A stretch of DNA of 64,000 bases, taken from NCBI RefSeq assembly GCF_014652315.1, contig NZ_BMYO01000008.1, positions 191,347 through 255,346 of the forward strand, given 5' to 3'. Numbering within the stretch: the first letter of the stretch is position 1; each line of letters begins with the position of its first letter. The notes beneath the pieces were generated by a model. The model searched no databases. It worked only from the letters and a program-made list of their open reading frames with translations, and had not been told where the DNA came from. The DNA is from Jeongeupia chitinilytica. GTDB lineage: Bacteria; Pseudomonadota; Gammaproteobacteria; Burkholderiales; Chitinibacteraceae. Made by a program: the position numbers and the translations under genes. Below are positions 1 through 6,638 of the stretch, in pieces.

Positions 1-228
1 CACGCAGATGCCCGAATCGTCGGCCAGCGCCGGCAGGCCGGTGATGCGGCTGGCGTGGCGTGCCTTGGCCAGCGCGTTCTCGACGAAGGTGCCGAACGGT
101 TCCGGGCATTCGGGGACACCCATCTCGCCCTGCGGCACGATCTCGAGGCCGAGCGGCGCGAGCAGGTGGCGGAATTCGCGGATCTTGCCGGCGTTGTTGC
201 TGGCGAGGACGATTTTTTTCATGGTCAT
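1..228 (-). CDS. rdgB: XTP/dITP diphosphatase RdgB (partial, runs off the window start)
   Basis: This is the N-terminal part of a Ham1/RdgB non-canonical purine NTP pyrophosphatase, which hydrolyses XTP, dITP and ITP to monophosphates and keeps deaminated purines out of nucleic acids. The first residues read KKIVLASNNAGK, the family's substrate-binding start, and the visible end reads LPALADDSGICV, which carries the conserved catalytic Asp region. The gene continues past base 1. Two in-frame ATGs, at 228 and 222, are possible. Start 228 leaves one base after the retropepsin stop codon, so the gene is the last visible cistron of the rph-dusA-retropepsin-rdgB run. Neither start has a strong ribosome binding site, which fits translational coupling. 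Confidence 0.9.
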   Translation of the reverse strand, partial: MTMKKIVLASNNAGKIREFRHLLAPLGLEIVPQGEMGVPECPEPFGTFVENALAKARHASRITGLPALADDSGICV

Positions 229-229
229 G

Positions 230-865
230 TCAGTAGGTTTTCTTGGTCAGCGTCAGCAGGTCGTTGTCCCGCTTCATCTGGAAACGGCTCAGCGCGGAGT
301 TGCCGAGCAGGGCGATATCGAGGGTGTCGCCGTTCTGTACCGAGACGTCGACGTCGTAGAGCATTACGTTGCCGACCTGCACCTGCGGCACCTTGGCGAT
401 CCAGACGCTGATCTTGCCGTTGGCGGTGCTGGCGGTGCCTTCGCGGCCTTTTCGGTAATCGATCTTCATCTTGTCGGCGACGTTGCTGCTGAGCGAGATG
501 AAGCTCGCGCCGGTGTCGACCACGGCTTTCTGGGCGATGCCGTTGATGCGCAGATCGGTATAGAAATGGCCGCCGCGGTCGGCGGTCAGCGTCAGGCTGC
601 CGCCGCTGTTGTCGCGTCCGCCGCTGACCGTGTAGCCCTCGCCCAGGACCAGGCGCTTCTGTGCACCGCCGGCGTCGATCGTTGCGGCATCACCGTTCAG
701 CGCCAGCAGCCTGATGCTGCCGATGCTCTGGCCGACCGAGACGGTGCGTTGTGCTCCGTCGATGTTCAGGATGGCCTTGTTGCCGAGTACCGCCATCAGC
801 GTGATGTTGGTGGCGAAGGCGGCGGGGGCGAACAGGGCGACGGCGAGAGCGGCGGCAAGCTTCAT
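230..865 (-). CDS. Periplasmic retropepsin-like aspartic protease (clan AA, TIGR02281 type)
   Basis: The 211-residue product begins with a clear signal peptide ending near Ala18 (AFA). The catalytic motif Asp-Thr-Gly-Ala lies at residues 117-120, in VVDTGASFISLS. This is the single-Asp signature of retropepsin-like bacterial proteases that work as homodimers. The region before it (about residues 19-90) resembles a small beta-rich prodomain. The start codon overlaps the dusA stop as ATGA, so the two genes are translationally coupled. Substrate and role are unknown; processing of periplasmic or inner-membrane proteins is the usual guess. Placement between dusA and rdgB is a synteny observation and does not show function. 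The family call is confident and the role is not. Confidence 0.8.
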   Translation of the reverse strand: MKLAAALAVALFAPAAFATNITLMAVLGNKAILNIDGAQRTVSVGQSIGSIRLLALNGDAATIDAGGAQKRLVLGEGYTVSGGRDNSGGSLTLTADRGGHFYTDLRINGIAQKAVVDTGASFISLSSNVADKMKIDYRKGREGTASTANGKISVWIAKVPQVQVGNVMLYDVDVSVQNGDTLDIALLGNSALSRFQMKRDNDLLTLTKKTY

Positions 866-1866
866 GCGTGCGAGGGTTCCGGTGATTGCATCTGCGCCAG
901 CGCCGCCTCGATCAGCGGCCAGCCGGCATCCTTGAGCAGTTTGGCGTCGGACAGCGTGCGGCGCCAGCCGCGTGCGCCGCGTTCGCCCTGATACAGGCCG
1001 AGCACGTGGCGGGTGAAAAAGCGCAACGGCGTCCCGGCCGCGAGCTCGGCTTCGACGAAAGGCCGCAGCGCGTGCATCGCCGCCTCGCGGCTGGCCGGGC
1101 GTGCGTCGTGACCGTAGTAGCGTGCGTCGACCTCGGCGAGCATCCACGGATTGTGATACGCCTCGCGACCGACCATCACGCCGTCGACGTGGCCGAGGTG
1201 CCCCGCGATCTCGTCGTGCGTCGTGATGCCGCCGTTGACGAGGATTTCCAGTTGCGGGAAGTCGCGCTTGAGCCGGTAGACGTAGTCGTACTTCAGCGGC
1301 GGAATGTCGCGGTTTTCCTTCGGGCTCAGGCCTTTGAGGATGGCGTTGCGGGCATGGACGATGAAGGTCGTCACCCCGGCCGCGGCGTGGACATGGCCGA
1401 CGAAATCGCGCAGGAATCCGTAATCCTCGACCGCGTCGATGCCGATCCGGTGCTTGACGGTCACATCGATCCCGCAGGCATCGCGCATGGCCTTGAGGCA
1501 GTCCGATACCAGTCGCGGTTCGAGCATCAGGCAGGCGCCGAAGCTGCCGGACTGCACGCGCTCGGACGGGCAGCCGACATTGAGGTTGACCTCGTCGTAG
1601 CCCCAGTCTTCGGCGATCCTGGCGCATTTGGCCAGATCCGCCGGATCGGAGCCGCCGAGCTGGAGCGCCAGCGGATTCTCGACGTCGTCGAAGCGCAGAT
1701 GGCGCATCTTGTCGCCGTGCAGGATGGCACCGGTGTTGACCATTTCGGTGTACAGCCAGGCGTCGCGGCTCAGCTCGCGGGCGAAACGCCGGTAAAAGCG
1801 GTCGGTCCAGTCGAGCATCGGCGCGATGCTGAAGCGCCGCGACGGCCGTTTCACTGCACCGCTCAT
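862..1866 (-). CDS. dusA: tRNA-dihydrouridine(20/20a) synthase DusA
   Basis: DusA is an FMN- and NADPH-dependent enzyme that reduces uridine to dihydrouridine at positions 20/20a in the tRNA D-loop. The 334-residue product shows the N-terminal FMN motif SIAPMLDWTDRFYRR. It has the catalytic Cys in NLNVGCPSERVQSGSFGACL, the KHRIGID segment, and the flavin-phosphate motifs NGGI and DGVMVGREAYHNPW. The C-terminal helical tRNA-binding region ends in the DusA-typical VLGLYQGERGARGWRRTL. Length matches the family. The start (SGAVKRPSRR) overlaps the rph stop as ATGA, and the stop overlaps the next start in the same way. Confidence 0.95.
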   Translation of the reverse strand: MSGAVKRPSRRFSIAPMLDWTDRFYRRFARELSRDAWLYTEMVNTGAILHGDKMRHLRFDDVENPLALQLGGSDPADLAKCARIAEDWGYDEVNLNVGCPSERVQSGSFGACLMLEPRLVSDCLKAMRDACGIDVTVKHRIGIDAVEDYGFLRDFVGHVHAAAGVTTFIVHARNAILKGLSPKENRDIPPLKYDYVYRLKRDFPQLEILVNGGITTHDEIAGHLGHVDGVMVGREAYHNPWMLAEVDARYYGHDARPASREAAMHALRPFVEAELAAGTPLRFFTRHVLGLYQGERGARGWRRTLSDAKLLKDAGWPLIEAALAQMQSPEPSHA

Positions 1867-2579
1867 GCTGCCAGCGCCGCCTTCTGGGCCGCGATCAGTT
1901 CGCGGATGCCGGCGTCGGCCAGGTCGAGCAGTGCGTTCATTTCGTCGCGCGAAAACGGTACGCCCTCGGCCGTGCCCTGGACTTCGATGAACTGGCCGCT
2001 GTCGGTCATCACGACGTTCATGTCGGTTTCGCAGTCCGAGTCTTCCGGGTAGTCGAGGTCGAGCACCGGCGTGTCCTGGTAAACGCCGACCGAGATCGCG
2101 GCGACATGCTGGCGGATCGGGCTTTGTTCGAGCTTGCCGGCGGCGATCAGGCCGTTGATGGCATCGGTCAGCGCGACGAAGGCGCCGGTGATGCTGGCGG
2201 TACGGGTGCCGCCGTCGGCCTGGATCACGTCGCAATCGATGACGATCTGCCGCTCGCCCAGTGCGGCGAGATCGACGACGGCGCGCAGGCTGCGGCCGAT
2301 CAGGCGCTGGATTTCCTGGGTGCGACCCGATTGCTTGCCGGCGGCGGCTTCGCGCTTCATCCGGCTGCCGGTCGAACGCGGCAGCATGCCGTACTCGGCG
2401 GTCACCCAGCCCTGACCCTTGCCGCGCAGGAAGGGCGGCACGTTTTCTTCGACGCTGGCGGTGCACAGCACCTTGGTGTCGCCGAACTCGACCAGCACGC
2501 TGCCTTCGGCGTGACGGGTGTAGTGGCGGGTGAGGCGGACGGGGCGCAGCTGCGCGGGGGTACGGCTGGACGGGCGCAT
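1863..2579 (-). CDS. rph: Ribonuclease PH
   Basis: RNase PH is a phosphate-dependent 3'-5' exoribonuclease that trims tRNA 3' ends; it forms a hexameric ring. The 238-residue product starts RPSSRTPAQLRPVRLTRHY, the family hallmark. It contains FGDTKVLCTASVEENVPPFL, the RSTGSR motif, RSLRAVVDLAALGERQIVIDCDVIQADGGTRTASI and the acidic C-terminal VPFSRDEMNALLDLA. An upstream ATG at 2585 would add two residues, but an AAGGA site sits five bases before the ATG at 2579, so 2579 is preferred. It heads the tightly overlapping rph-dusA-retropepsin-rdgB unit, and its start is 78 bases downstream of the phosphatase stop. Confidence 0.95.
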   Translation of the reverse strand: MRPSSRTPAQLRPVRLTRHYTRHAEGSVLVEFGDTKVLCTASVEENVPPFLRGKGQGWVTAEYGMLPRSTGSRMKREAAAGKQSGRTQEIQRLIGRSLRAVVDLAALGERQIVIDCDVIQADGGTRTASITGAFVALTDAINGLIAAGKLEQSPIRQHVAAISVGVYQDTPVLDLDYPEDSDCETDMNVVMTDSGQFIEVQGTAEGVPFSRDEMNALLDLADAGIRELIAAQKAALAA

Positions 2580-2657
2580 GATCATCCTTGGTTCAATCGA
2601 ATCAAGGGATTATACCGCCGGGGTGGCCGGCAGCCGTGCGAATATTGCCCTGCCGGC

Positions 2658-3569
2658 CTACTTCGAATACTTGGCGATCGCCGCCTGGATTTCGGCGATG
2701 GCGTTTTCGATGTCGTCGTCGGTAAAGGCGCCGCCGTCCTTGGTGGTCAGCGGGTCGACGTGGGTCGCGATCGTGTGCAGGTCGAGCTTCTGCGTCGAGA
2801 CGAAGGCATCGCCGCTGATTTCCTTCTCGTCGGCGTCATGCCAGTTGATCGCCAGCGCCGACAGGTTGTCGCCGAACTTGCCGCCGCGCAGCTCGGCGCG
2901 GTCCATCAGCTGCGGCACGGCGAACAGCACCGGGAAGGCGCCGAGGAAGTGCGCGAGTTCGTCGTCCTCGAGCGAGCCCCACAGTCCGTCCGAACACAGG
3001 AGCAGCGTGTCGCCGTCGGACAGCGCGATCTTGCCGCCGAGGTCGATCTCCGGCGGGTAGACGCCGCCGAGACAGGAGTAGATCTTGTTCTTCTCCGGGT
3101 GGACGCGTGCTTCTTCCTCGGTGATCTTGCGCTCGTCGAGCAGGCGCCGCACCTTGGAATGGTCTCGCGTCTGCGCCAGCACCTTGCTGCCGCGCAGCAG
3201 GTAGAGGCGCGAATCGCCGACGTGGGCCCAGTAGGCGACGCCGTCCTGGACGATGCAGGCGACACAGGTCGTCCGCGGTATCTCGAGCATCTGCTTGCGC
3301 GCCGCGTAGTCGTAGATGGCTTCGTGGCAGCGCTGGAAGCTGTCGGCGAGAAACTGCAGCGGGTTGGCCAGCGCCGGCTGCGCCTTCTGCTCGAACTGGT
3401 CGGTCAGCAGTTCGACCGCCAGCTGTGCGGCAATCTCGCCGTGCAGGTGGCCGCCCATGCCGTCGGCGACGACCAGCAGCAGCGCGTCACGGCTGTACGA
3501 GTAGCCGACGCGGTCCTGATTGCTCTTTCGCGCGCCGCGGCGCGAATCCTGGTAGACGGTGAATTTCAT
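2658..3569 (-). CDS. PP2C-family serine/threonine protein phosphatase
   Basis: The 303-residue soluble protein is a metal-dependent PPM/PP2C phosphatase. Visible motifs are RKSNQDRVGY, VVADGMGGHLHGEIA (metal-binding Asp and Gly-Gly), AHVGDSRLYLLRGSKV, LLCSDGLWGSLEDDEL and the C-terminal GDNLSALAINW. These supply the Asp residues of the two-metal site. The start overlaps the stop of the upstream kinase gene as ATGA, so kinase and phosphatase are made together and presumably act on a shared set of substrates. The pair resembles PpkA/PppA modules, but there are no type VI secretion genes nearby. Target proteins cannot be read from the sequence. Confidence 0.9.
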   Translation of the reverse strand: MKFTVYQDSRRGARKSNQDRVGYSYSRDALLLVVADGMGGHLHGEIAAQLAVELLTDQFEQKAQPALANPLQFLADSFQRCHEAIYDYAARKQMLEIPRTTCVACIVQDGVAYWAHVGDSRLYLLRGSKVLAQTRDHSKVRRLLDERKITEEEARVHPEKNKIYSCLGGVYPPEIDLGGKIALSDGDTLLLCSDGLWGSLEDDELAHFLGAFPVLFAVPQLMDRAELRGGKFGDNLSALAINWHDADEKEISGDAFVSTQKLDLHTIATHVDPLTTKDGGAFTDDDIENAIAEIQAAIAKYSK

Positions 3570-4534
3570 TCGATCCCCCGGTCAGGCTTGATGGTCAGTT
3601 TGCGCCAGGCACGCTGGACGGTGCGGATGAGGCCGGGCTTGCGCGCCGGCGGTGATGCGGCATCGATCAGCGCCTTCTGCAGCTGCGGCACGCTTTGCGG
3701 CCGCGCGGTCGGATCGAGCAGCAGGCACTGGTGGATCAGGTCGAGCAGTTCGGGCGAGTAGCGGTCGCCGTATGCCACACGCAGGTCGACCAGCTTGTCG
3801 GCGCGCGACCGGGCGTCGGCCGGCTGCGGTGCCGTGCCCGCCAGACACGCGAACATCGAGGCGCCGACCCCGTAAATGTCGGTCCACGGCCCGAGCTCGT
3901 TCTTCTTGTTGTACTGCTCGGGTGCGGCAAAGCCCGGCGTGTACATCGGCGTGAGCTTGGCGTGTTCCTGCGTCAGCGTCTGCCGCGCCGAGCCGAAATC
4001 GAGCAGCACCGGCGAGCCGTCCTTGCGGATATAGATGTTCGCCGGCTTGATGTCGAGGTGCAGCAGCTTGTTCAGGTGGACTTCGCGCAGGCCGTTGAGC
4101 AGGTGGAAGAACACGTGGCGGATCAGCTTCTCGTCGACGCCTTCGCGTTCGTGCTTGAGCTGGATTTCCTTTTGCAAGGTGCGCCCGCGCTCGTACTCCA
4201 TCACCATGTAGACGGTGTCGTTGGCGCGGAAGAAGTTCAGCACCCGGACGATGTTCGGGTGCTGGATGCGCGCCAGCGTCTTGCCTTCCTCGAAGAAGCA
4301 CTTGAGGCCATGGCGGAACATCGCCAGATTCTCGTCGCTGGTCGCTTCGACGCGCTCGCCTTCGCAGCGCAGCGCGAGTGAATTTGGCAGATACTCCTTG
4401 ATCGCGACCGGATAATCGTTTTCGTCGTGCGCGAGGTAGACGATACTGAAGCCGCCAGCCGACAAGAGCTTGGCGATCGTATAGTTCTGCAGCTGGTAGC
4501 CGCGCGAGAGCGGCTGATTACTCGGTGTCGCCAT
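3566..4534 (-). CDS. Serine/threonine protein kinase (Hanks type)
   Basis: The 322-residue protein is a eukaryote-like kinase. The glycine-rich loop is GGFSIVYLA and the ATP-anchoring Lys is in YPVAIKEYLP. The catalytic loop reads LLHLDIKPANIYI, with Leu for the usual Arg before the catalytic Asp, so it is a non-RD kinase. The DFG motif is LLDFGSARQT and an APE-type motif appears in GFAAPEQY. The C-terminus is a short basic tail with no transmembrane helix, so the kinase is probably cytoplasmic. I chose ATG at 4534 (ATPSNQPLSRGYQ) over an upstream ATG at 4672 because the extra stretch is not kinase-like and would reach into the divergent yicC leader. It is the first gene of the kinase-phosphatase pair. 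Confidence 0.9.
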   Translation of the reverse strand: MATPSNQPLSRGYQLQNYTIAKLLSAGGFSIVYLAHDENDYPVAIKEYLPNSLALRCEGERVEATSDENLAMFRHGLKCFFEEGKTLARIQHPNIVRVLNFFRANDTVYMVMEYERGRTLQKEIQLKHEREGVDEKLIRHVFFHLLNGLREVHLNKLLHLDIKPANIYIRKDGSPVLLDFGSARQTLTQEHAKLTPMYTPGFAAPEQYNKKNELGPWTDIYGVGASMFACLAGTAPQPADARSRADKLVDLRVAYGDRYSPELLDLIHQCLLLDPTARPQSVPQLQKALIDAASPPARKPGLIRTVQRAWRKLTIKPDRGIE

Positions 4535-4658
4535 CCGTGTTTTTATACTGGCATTGCCTGATCGGTCTGCGCCGATTCTGAGTGCCGCCCCGGTGAAAGT
4601 AAAGTTGCGTGGCTCACGCTGTTTCTCCGGTGCACCCGCTTGACCACAAGGAGTTCCA

Positions 4659-5525
4659 ATGATTTTCAGCATGACCGGTTATGCCAATGCCCAGCGCGAG
4701 CTGGCACTGGGCACGCTCAGCGTCGAAGTGCGCGCGGTCAATCACCGTTTCCTCGATCTGTCGCTGCGGCTCGGCGAAGACCTGCGCGCGTTCGAGGGCA
4801 CGATTCGCGAGCGCATCGGCGCCGCCCTGTCCCGTGGCAAGGTCGAATGCCGCGCCTATTTCAATGCCCAGGCGGCCGGCTCGGCCAAGCTGCAACTCAA
4901 CCAGGCGCTGCTTGACGAGCTGTTGCGCGTCAGTGCGGAAGCCGGCGAACGCATCGGCAGCGGCGAGAAACTCAAGCTGGGCGAACTGTTGCGCTGGCCC
5001 GGCGTGCTGACGCAGGAAGCGCCGCAGGACGACGCACTCGGCGAGACGCTGACGGCGCTGCTCGACGCGGCGCTGGTCGACTTCAAGGCCAGCCGCGCAC
5101 GCGAGGGCGAGAAGCTCAAGGACCACCTGCTCGAGCGCATCGCCGGCATGGAAGCCATCGTCGCCGAGGTCAAGCCGCGCATTCCGGCGCTGGTGGCCGA
5201 CTACGAAGCCCGGCTGACCGCACGTTTCGTCGAGGCGATCGGCACCATCGACGACGACCGGATCCGCCAGGAGATCGTCGTGTTCGCGCAGAAGATCGAC
5301 GTCGACGAAGAGCTGTCGCGGCTGACCGCGCACTTCTCGGAAATCCGCCGCATCCTGCAAAAGGGCGGGGCGGTCGGCAAGCGGCTCGACTTCCTGATGC
5401 AGGAGCTGAACCGCGAAGCCAACACGCTCGGATCGAAGTCGGTATCGGCCGAAACCAGCCGTGCGTCGATCGAACTCAAGGTGCTGATCGAACAGATGCG
5501 CGAGCAGATCCAGAACATCGAATAG
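4659..5525 (+). CDS. yicC: YicC family endoribonuclease
   Basis: The 288-residue product opens with IFSMTGYANAQRE, the YicC signature, and shows EVRAVNHRFLDLSLRLGEDLRAFE and GKRLDFLMQELNREANTLGSKS near the C-terminus. The last stretch is the conserved DUF1732 region. YicC proteins are RNA-binding endonucleases linked to sRNA turnover in E. coli. The gene lies just upstream of gmk, a common bacterial pairing, and a perfect hairpin follows its stop. It is divergent from the kinase gene, with a 124-base shared upstream region. Confidence 0.93.
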   Translation: MIFSMTGYANAQRELALGTLSVEVRAVNHRFLDLSLRLGEDLRAFEGTIRERIGAALSRGKVECRAYFNAQAAGSAKLQLNQALLDELLRVSAEAGERIGSGEKLKLGELLRWPGVLTQEAPQDDALGETLTALLDAALVDFKASRAREGEKLKDHLLERIAGMEAIVAEVKPRIPALVADYEARLTARFVEAIGTIDDDRIRQEIVVFAQKIDVDEELSRLTAHFSEIRRILQKGGAVGKRLDFLMQELNREANTLGSKSVSAETSRASIELKVLIEQMREQIQNIE

Positions 5526-5546
5526 CCCGCGTCACCGGCCGGCAGC

Positions 5547-5570
5547 AACGCCGCCGTACGGCGGCGTTTT
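5547..5570 (+). terminator. Rho-independent terminator after yicC
   Basis: A 9-bp perfect stem AACGCCGCC / GGCGGCGTT with a GTAC loop (itself self-complementary) is followed by TT and then C. The T-tract is short, so read-through into gmk is possible. Confidence 0.7.
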
Positions 5571-5626
5571 CGATGCCGCCGGCCTATGCTACGCTGCCTG
5601 TAATTTTCTTACGGAATTGAACCGCG

Positions 5627-6241
5627 ATGACCCAGGGCAACATTTTCGTCGTCACCGCGCCGTCGGGCGCCGGCAAGACCACGCTGGTCGCGGCGTTGCT
5701 CGCCGCCGACGCCAATGTCCAGCTGTCGATCTCGTTCACCTCGCGCGCACCGCGCGCCGGTGAAGTCGACGGCAAGGATTACCGTTTCGTCGACCGCGCC
5801 GCGTTCGAAGCGATGATCGCCGCCGGCGAGCTGCTCGAGTACGCCGAGGTCTACGGCAACTACTACGGCACGTCGCTGGCGTGGATCAACGAGGCACGCC
5901 AGTCCGGCCGCGACATCCTGCTCGAGATCGACACGCAGGGCGCCGAACAGGTGCGCAAGCTGTTCCCGGACGCAATCGGCCTGTTCGTGCTGCCGCCGTC
6001 GCTCGAGGTGCTCGAACAGCGCCTGAAGAACCGGGGCAAGGACGCCGAGGACGTGATCGCCCGCCGCATGGCCGAGGCCCGCGCCGAAATCGGCCATGCC
6101 GCCGAGTTCGATTACCTGATCGTCAACGAGCACATCGACGAAGCGGTGCGCGACATTGTCGGCATCGTCCGCGCCGAGCGGCTGCGCCAGCCGCGCCAGG
6201 CAAAGCGGCACGCTGCACTGCTCGCCAGCCTCAAGGGCTGA
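5627..6241 (+). CDS. gmk: Guanylate kinase
   Basis: Guanylate kinase converts GMP plus ATP to GDP and ADP, an essential purine salvage and synthesis step. The 204-residue product has the P-loop TAPSGAGKTTL near residues 9-19. It also has the GMP-binding segments SFTSRAPRAGEVDGKDYRF and YAEVYGNYYGTSL, the LLEIDTQGAEQVR motif and the lid/adenine region RLKNRGKDAEDVIARRM. Length is typical. It is followed at 80 bases by rpoZ, the conserved gmk-rpoZ-spoT arrangement of many proteobacteria. Confidence 0.96.
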   Translation: MTQGNIFVVTAPSGAGKTTLVAALLAADANVQLSISFTSRAPRAGEVDGKDYRFVDRAAFEAMIAAGELLEYAEVYGNYYGTSLAWINEARQSGRDILLEIDTQGAEQVRKLFPDAIGLFVLPPSLEVLEQRLKNRGKDAEDVIARRMAEARAEIGHAAEFDYLIVNEHIDEAVRDIVGIVRAERLRQPRQAKRHAALLASLKG

Positions 6242-6261
6242 TCGTCCGTCGGGGGCTCTGG

Positions 6262-6267
6262 TAGAAT
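6262..6267 (+). promoter_or_regulatory. Possible -10 element (TAGAAT) for rpoZ
   Basis: TAGAAT lies in the short gmk-rpoZ gap, about 55 bases before the rpoZ start. No convincing -35 hexamer is visible at 16-18 bases upstream, so this is only a candidate. Confidence 0.3.
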
Positions 6268-6320
6268 GGAGCCCATCTATCGCCTTCGCCGGCGATTTCA
6301 CTGATCTGGAGTAAATGAAC

Positions 6321-6530
6321 ATGGCCCGTGTAACCGTTGACGACTGCCTGCCGAACATCGACAACCGCTTCGACCTGACCCTGGCCGCCGCCTACCGCGC
6401 CCGCCAGATCGCCAACGGCTCGACCCCGCAGGTCGACAATCCGGGCAAGGACAAGCCGACCGTGCTGGCACTGCGCGAAGTCGCGTCGGGCCTCGTCGGC
6501 CGCGACATCCTCAACCGCGGTCGTTCCTGA
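6321..6530 (+). CDS. rpoZ: RNA polymerase omega subunit
   Basis: Omega is the small subunit that helps assemble the beta-prime subunit and takes part in ppGpp response. The 69-residue product begins ARVTVDDCLPNIDNRFDL and continues AAAYRARQIANG, matching the family N-terminus, and ends with the weakly conserved tail SGLVGRDILNRGRS. An ATG six bases upstream (6315) would add two residues. The GGAG at 6308-6311 lies nine bases from 6321 but only three from 6315, which favours 6321. It sits between gmk and the (p)ppGpp synthetase/hydrolase gene. Confidence 0.95.
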   Translation: MARVTVDDCLPNIDNRFDLTLAAAYRARQIANGSTPQVDNPGKDKPTVLALREVASGLVGRDILNRGRS

Positions 6531-6638
6531 TCGGCAGCGGAGCCGGCCCGGCGTTGCCCGGGCCGCAACCACGATGAAACGGCGGTGTCGCCAGACCGAC
6601 GACGCAGCCTGCCATAGCGGGCGGGCAAAGGCGGGCAC

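Noticed and set aside
2658..4534. A type VI secretion PpkA/PppA pair
   Set aside because: No T6SS structural genes occur in the window and the neighbours are RNA and nucleotide enzymes.
6545..6564. A terminator between rpoZ and spoT
   Set aside because: The 7-bp stem GGCCCGG / CCGGGCC has no T-tract, so rpoZ-spoT co-transcription is just as likely.
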